From Paenibacillus tyrphae (GTDB lineage Bacteria; Bacillota; Bacilli; Paenibacillales; NBRC-103111): a stretch of DNA of 64,000 nucleotides. This document shows, piece by piece, positions 8,555-18,400 of the stretch. The stretch lies in NCBI RefSeq assembly GCF_000722545.1, contig NZ_JNVM01000024.1:62001-126000 (forward strand), given 5' to 3'. The notes below the pieces were generated by a model. The model was not told the origin of the DNA and did not search any database. It saw only the letters and a list, made by a program, of their open reading frames with translations. Numbering within the stretch: the stretch's first letter is position 1; every line of letters starts with the position of its first letter. A program made the position numbers and the translations under genes.

Positions 8555-9493
8555 TCAAGGATTCGGTTCCCGGCCGTTTTCTCTCATCAGCTCCATCATA
8601 TAGTCCTCCATTTTTCTTTGGACCGGGCACAGCTCCAAAATATCCACCTTATGCTCGACCATCAGACGGGCAATGTCCGGCAAGCACTCCATGTGTTCAT
8701 AAATCAAAATCAATCCCGGCTGCAAAACGATGTAATCGTAAACAGCCATGTATTGTTCCAGCAGGAAGCTGGCTTTCATGTCGTCGTTCACTCTCAGACG
8801 GATATATTGACGCGTCTTGAGCGCCAGCGTATCGTCATCAAGTTCCGCAACGATCGTCCCCTCATGCAATACACCAATCCGCCTCGCGATCGGTTGAACG
8901 ACGCTTACCACACGGCTCGAAATGACCATTGCCGTCTTACGGCTCTGGGACAAGCTGCCGAGCAAATGGTACATTTGCTGCATCTCCTGTGAGTCGAGCC
9001 CGTTAAACGGCTCATCCAGCAGCAGCAATTCCGGCTGATGCAGCAGCGCTCTGGCGAGGCCAAGCCGCTGCTGCATGCCGAACGATAATTTGGCGAAGCG
9101 GATATTACTGGCGGCCGTAAGATTTACGTTTTCCAGCGCCTCATCGACGTACCGGCGGGAAGGGACGCCCATCAACATCCGGTGAATGTCCAGATTTTCC
9201 GCGGCGGTCAAGTGGGGGACAAATCCGGAAGCTCCTGTCATGATGCCAATTTTTTCGTACAGCCGGGGATTGGTGCGTATCGATTTTTGGCCGAACCATT
9301 CGATTTCCCCGCCGGTCGGGTTGACCAGCCCCATCAGCATACGCAGCAGCGTCGTTTTCCCCGCGCCGCTTTTGCCTAGGACGGCATAGATTTCTCCGCG
9401 TTGGATGTTTAAATTCACATGATTGATCACGTTCCTGCTTTTATATTTCTTGGTTAATGATGCGGTTCGCAGCACATAGGTCACCGTTTTCAC
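8555..9493 (-). CDS. ABC transporter ATP-binding protein
   Basis: A 312-residue nucleotide-binding protein with Walker A GKSGAGKTT, signature LSFGMQQRLGLARA and Walker B LLLLDEPFNGLD all intact. Compared with LanF-type ATPases it has a C-terminal extension of about 80 residues, as in drug or bacitracin-type exporters. It is 11 bp downstream of lanG and about 30 bp upstream of its permease gene, so it is most likely part of the same transcript as lanFEG. The role in peptide resistance is inferred from context. Confidence 0.82.
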   Translation of the reverse strand: MKTVTYVLRTASLTKKYKSRNVINHVNLNIQRGEIYAVLGKSGAGKTTLLRMLMGLVNPTGGEIEWFGQKSIRTNPRLYEKIGIMTGASGFVPHLTAAENLDIHRMLMGVPSRRYVDEALENVNLTAASNIRFAKLSFGMQQRLGLARALLHQPELLLLDEPFNGLDSQEMQQMYHLLGSLSQSRKTAMVISSRVVSVVQPIARRIGVLHEGTIVAELDDDTLALKTRQYIRLRVNDDMKASFLLEQYMAVYDYIVLQPGLILIYEHMECLPDIARLMVEHKVDILELCPVQRKMEDYMMELMRENGREPNP

Positions 9494-9504
9494 TCCGCGT
9501 CCGT

Positions 9505-10269
9505 CTATTTGACTTCTCTGTCTTTAAACCATTTTACACTAATTCCTGTTATTGCCATACTCAGGACGATAGCCGATACAAGAACGTTCCAATAAACGGT
9601 TACCGGAAATAGGTTCTCCCCGCTCTGCGTCAGGGAAAGATAGCTCATATACGTAAATTTTATCGGCCAGGACCAAGGAATAAATGTCCAGTTGCCGTTG
9701 CCAAGACTCGTCGCCCCGATAAGGGAGGCGATCAATATGCCTATGGTCCCAAACCCGACGGCAACCGCCCAATTGAATGCTTCCGCCAGCCATAAGGAGA
9801 TGAACAATAAGGGGAGGGAGGCGATCCAGCCCGCAAGCAATGCGGCCGCTACGGCCCACCACGGCTCGGCGTCGGGAACGCCCAATAAGTTTCCGGCAAC
9901 GGCAAGCAGAATGAACAGCCATAAAGTGCTGAGTCCCGTATAGATCGCAAGGACAATCATTTTGGCTCCATAAAGCTTGGCAGGCGAAACTTCTCTAACG
10001 CGCAAGGCAAGCCAATTGCCGGAAGCAGCTTCGAATTGGGCGGATAACCCGGTAAGAAGTCCCCAACCCAACGGAAACCAAACGCCGTACCAGAGCTGTG
10101 CGGCTTGATCCATCATATCCTGAACCAACGTATCGGCGGTTTTCTCCCCATGATGCGGATAAGCATACAGTAATACGATCCCCATAAATGCCAGAGGAGC
10201 CAAAAACGCAATCCACGGAATGGCCGTTCGCCGATATTTGATCCACTCCGAACAAACGCTCGCGAACAT
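9505..10269 (-). CDS. lanG: Lantibiotic immunity permease LanG (MutG type)
   Basis: 254 residues with six membrane helices. The N terminus FASVCSEWIKYRRTAIPW is typical of the MutG/EpiG immunity permeases, which begin with a short amphipathic segment containing E-W-x-K-x-x-R-T. It follows lanE by 3 bp and precedes the second ABC ATPase by 11 bp. With LanE and LanF it should form the exporter that expels the producer's own lantibiotic from the membrane. The assignment rests on gene order and N-terminal motif. Confidence 0.82.
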   Translation of the reverse strand: MFASVCSEWIKYRRTAIPWIAFLAPLAFMGIVLLYAYPHHGEKTADTLVQDMMDQAAQLWYGVWFPLGWGLLTGLSAQFEAASGNWLALRVREVSPAKLYGAKMIVLAIYTGLSTLWLFILLAVAGNLLGVPDAEPWWAVAAALLAGWIASLPLLFISLWLAEAFNWAVAVGFGTIGILIASLIGATSLGNGNWTFIPWSWPIKFTYMSYLSLTQSGENLFPVTVYWNVLVSAIVLSMAITGISVKWFKDREVK

Positions 10270-10272
10270 CGG

Positions 10273-11022
10273 TTAACGGACCTCCCGCCTGTTATACCAT
10301 AGCATGCCGAAGCCGGTAACAATTCCTGCCGAAACGATCCCCAGGACAACGGCGATTAAGATAAGGGACGGGTCTTGAAGCGGACTATCGGGCTCTAGCG
10401 GCAAACCGTTCGTATGAAATTTGAAGAGAGGAATGAGACAGCGGATCGGCCAGGCCCACGGATTCATGATCCAGTAGGGCTGTTCGGACATAAGAATTCC
10501 CGAAACGATGCCGATGAAGCCGACGATGACAGTCAATCCAAAGCCGAAGCCGTGAGCAATCCACAGCATGATCGCGATTTGCGCCAATCCCGCGAGCCAG
10601 GCGCACAGAAAACCGGTAAGCAAGCTGTCCCAGGGAACGGACCCGGACGCGGCCCAAAAGTTCAAGCCAAATACAAATACGACAAAGACGAAACTGGCGA
10701 TGAGAACATGAACGGAAGTAACCGCAAATTTGGCGGCATACTGCTTTGCCGGCTGCAGAGGATACGCATTCAGCACCTTTAATGCTCCGGAACGCCTTTC
10801 ATAAAAAACGGCAAGAGCGGTCAGCAGGATTACGCCGAACGGAAACCCGATAATCGCCCACCAATTATGCACATTCATCAAGATATGTTCCCACGTATTT
10901 TCAAGGGGACTGATCATATTAAACGCCATCTGAGCCAAAGCAAAAACCAACGGGCCGCAGACGACGAGCCACGGCGTTAAGGTTCTGCGGTATTTAAGCC
11001 ATTCCGAATCGTAGTACGCCAT
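10273..11022 (-). CDS. lanE: Lantibiotic immunity permease LanE (MutE/EpiE type)
   Basis: 249 residues with six membrane helices and the paralogous N terminus YYDSEWLKYRRTLTPW, diagnostic of the MutE/EpiE/SpaE family. The ATG overlaps the stop codon of the lanF gene by one base, so the two are translationally coupled. LanE and LanG are clearly related to each other and make a heteromeric membrane channel in known systems. No separate LanI immunity lipoprotein is seen, so self-protection probably relies on this exporter. Confidence 0.83.
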   Translation of the reverse strand: MAYYDSEWLKYRRTLTPWLVVCGPLVFALAQMAFNMISPLENTWEHILMNVHNWWAIIGFPFGVILLTALAVFYERRSGALKVLNAYPLQPAKQYAAKFAVTSVHVLIASFVFVVFVFGLNFWAASGSVPWDSLLTGFLCAWLAGLAQIAIMLWIAHGFGFGLTVIVGFIGIVSGILMSEQPYWIMNPWAWPIRCLIPLFKFHTNGLPLEPDSPLQDPSLILIAVVLGIVSAGIVTGFGMLWYNRREVR

Positions 11023-11753
11023 CAGCCGACTCTCCCTTCTCCGCTTTCTTCGATATACCGCATAAACAACGATTCAAGATCATCTTTTTCGCTGCCCAGT
11101 TTCTTCAAATCTTGAAGCGTACCTTGGTATTGAAGCTGTCCCCGATTGATAATCCCCACTTCCTGTACGATCTGCTCGACTTCGCTAAGGATATGGCTGG
11201 ACAGAATAACGGTCATTCCCTGTTCGGTAAACGAATGAATCAGGGAACGCATTTCGCGGATGCCCATCGGGTCCAGCCCGTTGGTCGGCTCGTCGAGAAT
11301 AAGCAGCTTCGGTTGGTTCAGCAGAGCAATCGCGATGCCAAGCCGCTGCTTCATGCCAAGCGAATAGGCGGCCGTTTTTTTATGGGGATTCACCTCGCTC
11401 AGTCCGACGATCCGGAGAACTTCGTCAACCCGCTGCTTCGGCAGTCTCAGCAAGCGCTGATGAACCTGAAGATTTTCCCTGCCGGTTAAATGATTGTAAA
11501 GTCCCGGCGTCTCAATCAACGTTCCGACACGGGCTAATTGTTGTCGCTGCCAAGGCTCGCCGAACAGCTCGATTGTCCCTGAAGTCGGACGCAGAAGACC
11601 GACCAGCATTTTCAGAACCGTCGTCTTCCCGGCTCCATTCGGGCCAAGAAGCCCGTATACGCATCCCTCCGATATGGCTAAGCTGACATCCCGGACGGCA
11701 TGCTGTCTGCCAAACTGCTTGGTTAAGCCTTCGGTTTTTACGATGTGCCGCAT
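11022..11753 (-). CDS. lanF: Lantibiotic immunity ATPase LanF
   Basis: A 243-residue ABC ATPase with Walker A GPNGAGKTT, the signature region SLGMKQRLGIAIALL and Walker B LLILDEPTNGLD. The signature reads SLGMKQR, the form common in SpaF/MutF-type ATPases. It is the first gene of the lanFEG block and lies downstream of the lanC gene after a gap of 455 bp that holds two terminators and a repeat, so it probably has its own promoter. The gap contains no clear -35/-10 that I can name. Confidence 0.85.
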   Translation of the reverse strand: MRHIVKTEGLTKQFGRQHAVRDVSLAISEGCVYGLLGPNGAGKTTVLKMLVGLLRPTSGTIELFGEPWQRQQLARVGTLIETPGLYNHLTGRENLQVHQRLLRLPKQRVDEVLRIVGLSEVNPHKKTAAYSLGMKQRLGIAIALLNQPKLLILDEPTNGLDPMGIREMRSLIHSFTEQGMTVILSSHILSEVEQIVQEVGIINRGQLQYQGTLQDLKKLGSEKDDLESLFMRYIEESGEGRVG

Positions 11754-11874
11754 GACGATGTTTCCTCCCTATTTTCTTATTCGATGATTTTATGATAAGC
11801 GAGACGTCTTACGGTCCATTAAAGAAAGGCTTACAAAAGTCTTACCTTTCCAAAATGGATGGAAAAAATAAAAA

Positions 11875-11897
11875 ACCGGCCGGATTGTCCGGACGGT
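11875..11897. terminator. Hairpin at the left edge of the repeat element
   Basis: ACCGGCCGGA and TCCGGACGGT form a stem with one mismatch and a TTG loop. It is nearly identical to the perfect hairpin at 12176-12200 on the other side of the repeat. Confidence 0.6.
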
Positions 11898-11902
11898 CGA
11901 GC

Positions 11903-12170
11903 TTGTTGAGAAAGTAGTGAATTGAGTAATAGAGGTTACGAAGGGGTGGGGTATCCACTTCCGGTCGCTGCTCCACCCCACAAAGTGAAGTTGAATCAGA
12001 GAAGCTCAGTCCTAGTACTTTGCGGGGACCCCGGGTCCGCAGGAAATTTTGATTTGAAGCCGCTTCGCAGCGGATATTTCCCGCGGACAAAGGCGAACGC
12101 TATCGCTCCTCCAGTGCATACCCCACCTCCGTTTGCATCTCTAATTCAGCCAATAACCTCTTTCTCAATA
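11903..12170. repeat. Non-coding repeat element, copy 1
   Basis: A block of about 265 bp with short inverted ends (TTGAGAAAG at 11906-11914, CTTTCTCAA at 12160-12168) and an internal imperfect palindrome. The stretch from 11903 to about 12129 matches 39260-39488 in inverted orientation with only scattered differences. It includes the shared core GACAAAGGCGAACGCT and the shared CTGCTCCACCCC-type segment. It encodes no convincing protein. Short terminal inverted repeats, palindromic interior and intergenic position fit a MITE or REP-like non-autonomous element. It is flanked on both sides by near-identical GC-rich hairpins. Confidence 0.75.
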
Positions 12171-12175
12171 CTCTG

Positions 12176-12200
12176 AACCGTCCGGATTGTCCGGACGGTT
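12176..12200. terminator. GC-rich terminator after lanC
   Basis: AACCGTCCGGA and TCCGGACGGTT form a perfect 11-bp stem with a TTG loop, just beyond the lanC stop at 12209. It probably ends the lanA-B-T-C transcript. Confidence 0.7.
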
Positions 12201-12208
12201 CTTCGGCG

Positions 12209-13552
12209 CTAGGCGATTAAAAAAGGATAATCCCATGTCGGTTCTGTACGTAGCGACAACGATAACAGGGTCAGAGCGATGCCCGGCGTTCCGTCCAGCA
12301 AGCCGGCTTTTTCAATCCCTTGGGTGATTTCCAGATCCCGGAATCCCAAAGGCGAATCGGGTTCGTAGTATTGGAACACGATATCCGAAAGCCGATCAAC
12401 GTAACCCTTAAATCGCTCCTCCCCGGTATCCTGGGCCATTCTTAACGTCATTTGCAACAGTCCGCAATGGCCGTGGCAAAACGTTGGGCCGTCCAACCTC
12501 CATTGCTCTTCCGGTCGGGCGAAGATGGAATCGAACCCGCGCACCCCCCAGCGGCACAAAAGCTCGTCGCCAAGAGCTCTGCCGGCCAGAAATAACGAAC
12601 GGGCAACGCCGGCGCTCCCGTAACACCATGCGTCTCTCGTCCGTTGCAGCTCCCCTTCTTGAGCCGTTTCCTGCTCGAAGGAAATCACGCTGGGCCAGAA
12701 ATGTCCGTGTTCTCCCATCGCCGCGTGATCCATCAGCCATTGCGCGATACGCCGCATCGCCGTTCTTTGATCCTTCACCTCGACGCCTTTTTGAAGCGCA
12801 AGGCTCATGAGAGCAAACGGGCCCGGAATGCCGTGAGCTAATCCGCAATTAAACGATCCGTTGGGAAAGTTCACTTTGTCTTGATCCGTAAACTGGTATT
12901 TTTGCGGAACATACCATCCGGGAACGGAATAACCGTTCACCTCGATCGGATAAGTCAACTCGACCAGATACTCCAATATCGCCGTTAGAGCGGAAGCGGC
13001 TTTGTCGTTATGTTTCCATTCCAGCAAATAGCGGCCCGTTCCCGTCAAGCCCATAATAACATCGTAAAATGTAGGCGAAACGCCCCGCTCCGTCTCTGCA
13101 GACTGTCTGAAGTCTTTGACCATATCCAATACCCCGTCCGCGATCCGCTCATTCAGCTCCGCCATAAATCCCGTATACCGCGTTCCTTTTCGCGATGCGG
13201 ACATCACGGCGAACGCCGCGCCCGCGAGTCCGCAAAACATGGATATATTCGGGCAGCCTTTTTGCCTCAAGCCTTCCTGCAGCGCCAATAAATGACTATG
13301 GGCAACGAGATCCCAACCCTCGTCGGGGGCCTGTCGGTCCCATTGCGTAAACAGAAGGATGGTCCCGGGGTAACCGGCCGCCAAGGCGACGTCGTCCCAC
13401 GGGTGGCCGCCCAGCATGGAAATGTTGCCGGGGGCGGTCACGATTTGTTTGACCCGGGCCGGGTCTTTCAACCGCTTTGCCAGTTCCAAGCTCAAGCTTG
13501 CGGCCAATTCGCTGTTCGCCGTTGTGCATACCCAATCCTTCGCAGCTTCCAT
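12209..13552 (-). CDS. lanC: Lanthionine synthetase C-family cyclase LanC
   Basis: A 447-residue cyclase that joins cysteine thiols to dehydrated Ser/Thr of the precursor peptide. It shows the repeated Gly-rich turns of the alpha-toroid fold (GLAHGIPG, YGSAGVARSL, DGTPGIALTL). The zinc ligands are in WCYGSAG and FCHGHCGLL, so the active-site Cys and Cys-His pair are intact. It is the last biosynthetic gene, 14 bp after lanT. Size is at the upper end for LanC proteins. No peptidase or kinase domain is fused, so this is a true class I enzyme working with LanB. Confidence 0.93.
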   Translation of the reverse strand: MEAAKDWVCTTANSELAASLSLELAKRLKDPARVKQIVTAPGNISMLGGHPWDDVALAAGYPGTILLFTQWDRQAPDEGWDLVAHSHLLALQEGLRQKGCPNISMFCGLAGAAFAVMSASRKGTRYTGFMAELNERIADGVLDMVKDFRQSAETERGVSPTFYDVIMGLTGTGRYLLEWKHNDKAASALTAILEYLVELTYPIEVNGYSVPGWYVPQKYQFTDQDKVNFPNGSFNCGLAHGIPGPFALMSLALQKGVEVKDQRTAMRRIAQWLMDHAAMGEHGHFWPSVISFEQETAQEGELQRTRDAWCYGSAGVARSLFLAGRALGDELLCRWGVRGFDSIFARPEEQWRLDGPTFCHGHCGLLQMTLRMAQDTGEERFKGYVDRLSDIVFQYYEPDSPLGFRDLEITQGIEKAGLLDGTPGIALTLLSLSLRTEPTWDYPFLIA

Positions 13553-13566
13553 GTCCGATCCCGCCT

Positions 13567-15441
13567 TTATACGATATTGGTATAATCCCGCTGCTCCGCA
13601 GCCTGCCGAATATAGGTATCCGCTTGAATACGATAAAGCTTGGCATACGTTCCGTTGTTGTTCATCAGCTCGCGATGCGTACCTATCTCAACGACTTCCC
13701 CCTGATGGAGAACCATAATCTTGTCCGCAAATGCGACGGAGGATAACCGGTGAGAGATAAAGATACCGATGCGGCCGTTGACCAGCTCGCGGAATCTTTC
13801 GAACACTTCGCGCTCGGCCTGCGGATCGAGAAATGAACTGGGTTCATCGAGAATGTAAACATCGGCGTCTCTCATAAACGCTCTTGCGATGGCCACCCGC
13901 TGCCATTGTCCGCCGGACAATTGATAGCCGTCCTCAAACCAACGGCCGAGCTGGGTATCGAACCGCTTGGGCAGCTTTTCGATGAAAGCATCGATGCCCG
14001 CAGCCGAGGAAGCTTGCCATAATTTCCGCTCATTATCCATTTCTTCAATGTTCCCATATCCGACGTTATGGCGCAGTGGCATTTCATATTGTACGAAATC
14101 CTGGAAAACGGCCCCGATTCGCTCCTGATACGCGGAAAGGTCGTAGGCTTGCACAGGCAGGCCATTGACCAGAATTTGTCCCTGACCGGCCGTATACAAT
14201 TGCATCAACAGCTTGATTAGCGTCGATTTTCCCGATCCGTTGTGCCCGACAATAGCCAGCGATTCTCCCCGCTCCATGGTAAAGCCGATGTGCCTCAGGG
14301 TAGCCTGATTTTGCTCCGGATAGCTAAAAGATACATCCTTGAATTCGATTCTTTCGATCCGAAGAACCGGCCTGTCTTCAGGTTTATCCGGAGCAGGAGC
14401 ATCCTTGTCCCGCCTTTCCGTCCTGCCTGCACGAATATCCAAAAAAGCAAACAATTGCTCCATGTATAGATTGCTTTGACACAAACCCAGCACTTGTTGA
14501 ACCATACTTTGCGATTTGCTCTGGATCTGGGTAATGGCCTGAATAATGCCGACCACATTCCCAAGCTGAATTTGCCGCTGAAATGCTGACCAGAATGCCA
14601 AAAATAGGATCAATGAAAACATCCCTAAATCAATGAATTGAAAAGTAAACGTGAGCCCTGCCTGCTTGCGGGCCAGCCGTCGGTCTTCGCGCAAAAAGCC
14701 TTCCACGATTTCCCTGTATTTTGCAATCAAATGGCTTGCGAAATTATAAAGCTTAACTTCTTTAAAGGAGCTGTCCCGGGTCAACAAATAGCTTAAATAC
14801 CAGGCCGTCCGGGACCGGTCCGCCCGCTTCCAATTGACTACAAATTGCCGCTGTCCGAATCGTAAATAGAAGACAAACGAAACCAACGGGATGAGGAAAA
14901 GCAGAAGCGCCACCCACCATTTCCACACCACTAAAATCGCCGAAATCGCGGCCAAAGAAACCAGATTGCTGACGATGCCAAACATCTGTTTGGTGATCTG
15001 AAAGGGCAGATGTCCGGAATCGTTCTGGACTCGCTTCAGTTGATCCTGCACCTTGGCATTTTCAAAATCGGACAACGTCAGGCTGGCCGCCTTTTCCATC
15101 ACCTGTAGGTTTATCGAGTTGGAGAGCTTTCCTTGGAACAGCGTTTCCACATAACTTTGCAATGAGGAGGACAACAACGTGCACAACATCACGCCGACAA
15201 AAAAAAGAAAAGAGCCGACCATCTCATCCCAGCTTGACGTAAGGCTGTTGATTAATTGCTGGGTTGCCCCGATCGATAGAGCCGGTAAAAAGCCTTGTAT
15301 TAAATTTAGCGACGTCATGGCGAGAAGATAAAATGGGGAAGCCTTCCAAAGCAATTGAAACACGCGGGGCCAATAGCCAAATGAGCGAATGACGTTAGGA
15401 ACGCTGATCATATCCATAGTTTCGGTCCGGTTGTCCGGCAT
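13567..15441 (-). CDS. lanT: Lantibiotic ABC exporter LanT
   Basis: About 624 residues from ATG 15441, which has AAAGGGGGAG 5 nt upstream; the frame is open to 15468. The N-terminal half has about six membrane helices. The C-terminal half is an ABC ATPase with Walker A GHNGSGKST, signature LSGGQWQRVAIARAF and Walker B VYILDEPSSFLD. There is no N-terminal C39 peptidase domain, so it exports the modified peptide with its leader still attached, as NisT and SpaT do. It lies between lanB and lanC with short gaps. Confidence 0.92.
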   Translation of the reverse strand: MPDNRTETMDMISVPNVIRSFGYWPRVFQLLWKASPFYLLAMTSLNLIQGFLPALSIGATQQLINSLTSSWDEMVGSFLFFVGVMLCTLLSSSLQSYVETLFQGKLSNSINLQVMEKAASLTLSDFENAKVQDQLKRVQNDSGHLPFQITKQMFGIVSNLVSLAAISAILVVWKWWVALLLFLIPLVSFVFYLRFGQRQFVVNWKRADRSRTAWYLSYLLTRDSSFKEVKLYNFASHLIAKYREIVEGFLREDRRLARKQAGLTFTFQFIDLGMFSLILFLAFWSAFQRQIQLGNVVGIIQAITQIQSKSQSMVQQVLGLCQSNLYMEQLFAFLDIRAGRTERRDKDAPAPDKPEDRPVLRIERIEFKDVSFSYPEQNQATLRHIGFTMERGESLAIVGHNGSGKSTLIKLLMQLYTAGQGQILVNGLPVQAYDLSAYQERIGAVFQDFVQYEMPLRHNVGYGNIEEMDNERKLWQASSAAGIDAFIEKLPKRFDTQLGRWFEDGYQLSGGQWQRVAIARAFMRDADVYILDEPSSFLDPQAEREVFERFRELVNGRIGIFISHRLSSVAFADKIMVLHQGEVVEIGTHRELMNNNGTYAKLYRIQADTYIRQAAEQRDYTNIV

Positions 15442-15481
15442 TACGTCTCCCCCTTTATCATCCCGCAAGGCGCCGATTCGC

Positions 15482-18400
15482 TTATTTCACATGCTTCCAA
15501 TATTGAAGAAGGCTATCGAGCGCATGGCCGGCAAAAGCCAACGATTTTTTTTCCAGCTCCTGATTGATCCCCAACAGTCGGTTGCAATGCATATGCATGA
15601 GGCTGGAGATGATATTCGGCGTTTCGTTCCACAGCCTTCGGTTCAGGTTTTCCTCCGCAACCCGTTCCCCATAGGCGCGTAAAGCGGCGGATCGGTGTGC
15701 GAACGACTGCAGGATCGACTCCCCGCTAGGCCGTTGTCTCAACTCCTGCCACTGATCGGAACCGAGAACGCTTATCAGCTCCCGCCGCCAAGGCCGATAG
15801 TCGTCCCGATAATCGTTTTTATCGATCATTCTGTTCAGTACGTCCAACTGCTCGGAATAGTTCATCCCGAACTCACTCATGATCTGGATCGCGCTTACGG
15901 CGGCAACCACATAATTCGGCCACTCCAATGTCGTATAACGCAGCAAACGAATCAAAGACGCGGCGGTCCTGCTATCGCCAAAAAATACCCGCTCCGCATC
16001 GGAGATGCAGGACGGTCCTCCGTAACGCCCCACTTCCCGTTCATACGTATCAACCGACAGTTTCTGGATCAGACCTTCTTTCATGCAAGCGTTGGCCCAA
16101 TCGTGCAGCGAGGGCAATAATTTCCCGAGCAATACGTGCGGCTGTCCGTGAAACCGAAGCCGGATATGAGGATCAGGGTCTTTGTACCTCATGTAAAACC
16201 AGGAATCGGCAAGTTCATTCCGCAAGGCCGCCTCGGCAAATTCAACAATGGCGCCCGCAATGATTTCATCCTGACGATCCTCCCCGCCATACAGCTTCAC
16301 AAATAACCAGTCGCTTCCCGGAAGCTTCGCCAGCTCTTCCTTGGAACACGTTTTGACGATCGGGGAGATCGGAACGGAACGGGAGGTCTTTTGCCGTTTC
16401 TCAAGCTGAACTACGCATTCCATGCTATAACGGCCCCCGGCTCCGGAGACCCAACGCTCTTCGAACGAGCCTGTCATTTCGTGAAGAACGACGTGCTGAT
16501 TCGCCAGCAGTTCTTTTCGCACTTCGTCCATAAATTGTTTATTCTCCAAATCCAGCAGAATGCGATGATCCGTAAACACCATGTAAACGTAGCGCGGGAC
16601 CATCCATTCGTTCTTCCAGGCGGTGAATCGGTCATGCCACTCGCCATCGCTCTCCACCTTGCCGGCGGTTGAAACATTATGCGGATACAAGTTCCATTTC
16701 GCAGGAGACAGTATGGTCCGGCCGTAGCGCACGCGGGGTAAAAAAACAAACTGCTCCAGCCTCCCCCATTCGAACGGCTGCCAGGTTCGGACGCCTTCAA
16801 AGGAGAGCTCGCGCATAAACCGATATACCGGCGGAGATTGTTGAAAATTAAGCATATGTCCGGCCGTTACAACCACTTCCTTGCCCAAGGAAGCCGATTT
16901 GAGATACAACCTCTCCGCTGTGGCGCTGACAAGAATGTCATCCAGCTTCAGGGGAATCTTTCCTGCGGCGCTATTCGTTCCGATCGCAATTTCAACATCG
17001 CGCAAATTCGGCGCAAGCATCACATTGGCTGTTCTCCCATATTGGGGAATATAGGAAGCCTCGACAAAGACCGCATCGGGCCGGGATTGTTGTTGACGGC
17101 TTCGGATTTGCCACAGCTTGTCCCGGGTTTCGTCGTCAAACATATCGAGAAACCGACCGAAGGTGGACCCGGCCTCAAGAGACCCCGGATTAGGCCCCAG
17201 CGCCAGCGTATACTCTCCCTTGTCGATCGACTCTGGTGACGAAGCCATGACTTCGAAATATACCTCGATCGAATCGGGAGCCTCGTCCGCATCGCTGTCC
17301 CCATCCGCCAACCGCTCGATGAGCTCGTCCGTCAATTCAATTTCCATTTCACGATGGAACAGAGCGCCGGCAAGCTTGTCCATGGTCAGACGTTCCCATT
17401 CGATAGCCCGCTTTGTTTTTTCGGAAGGTTCCTCTTTCCTGCTGAATGGCGAGACCAGATAGGAAGCCGGAACGCCGAGTCCCGTCTCCTCGTTCAACAA
17501 TTCCAGTATAGGCACGTCGCAGCAATCCCCGTACTTCTCCAAGAAACGGGTATGGTACTCTTTTAAATGGGCAAAACCGCGTTGAGACTGGGAAAGCCGC
17601 CATAAGATTTCACCGACTCGCGCCGCTTCTTCGCCGATCGAGCGGTTGAGCTCGATCTTTTGCGAAGAGAGTGCCAAATCGACTTGAACGACCGACGCGG
17701 TCTCTCCGTGCTGTCGCATGAGCTTCGTGAGATCCCTGTACAGCTCCGTTCCTTCCCCCAACGGACAGGCGTCGTATTCCTGAATCAGGGTTCGCACATG
17801 GGATAACAGCCGTTTCTCTTCATCCGCGCCTTGTATAGGCTCAAGCCTCTCGATTACATAGTCTAGGGGGGAAACTCCCGTCAACGGAGGCCGAAGCTCG
17901 CTGATTAAAAATTCCTTCGTAAATAAGGTCCATACAAAGTCGGCAATCACCTGCTCGTCCGTGCCTTCCTTTCCATATCGGGACGCCAAGCTGCGGATCA
18001 GCTCTTCGAATTTCACCGGATGATCGGCAAGCTCCAACGCGTACACCGCCGGGGGAGTCGCCCGGACGGATATCTTGTTATCGTGTCCGTTTTCCGCCTG
18101 TTTGGCCTGTCCCGACATTGTCGGATAAAGCAACTCCAGTCTTCCGCCGGTACATTGAACGGCATGATTTCTTATCACCCGAAGCTGCCTGACGACCTCC
18201 GGGCGCCGCTCCAATTGATGAACCACCTGCAGCAGCCATTCCATATCCGGTCTTGTCCGCTTCCGGTAATATTCGGGGGCATTCAAGCGGACATCGGTTG
18301 TATCGGCCAGGCAGCCGACGGCTACGCCCGCAAATAGACCGAATGGGGTCGGTCGCGTCGACATGCGCGATATATATTTCAAGGCGCTTGATGCCGCCTG

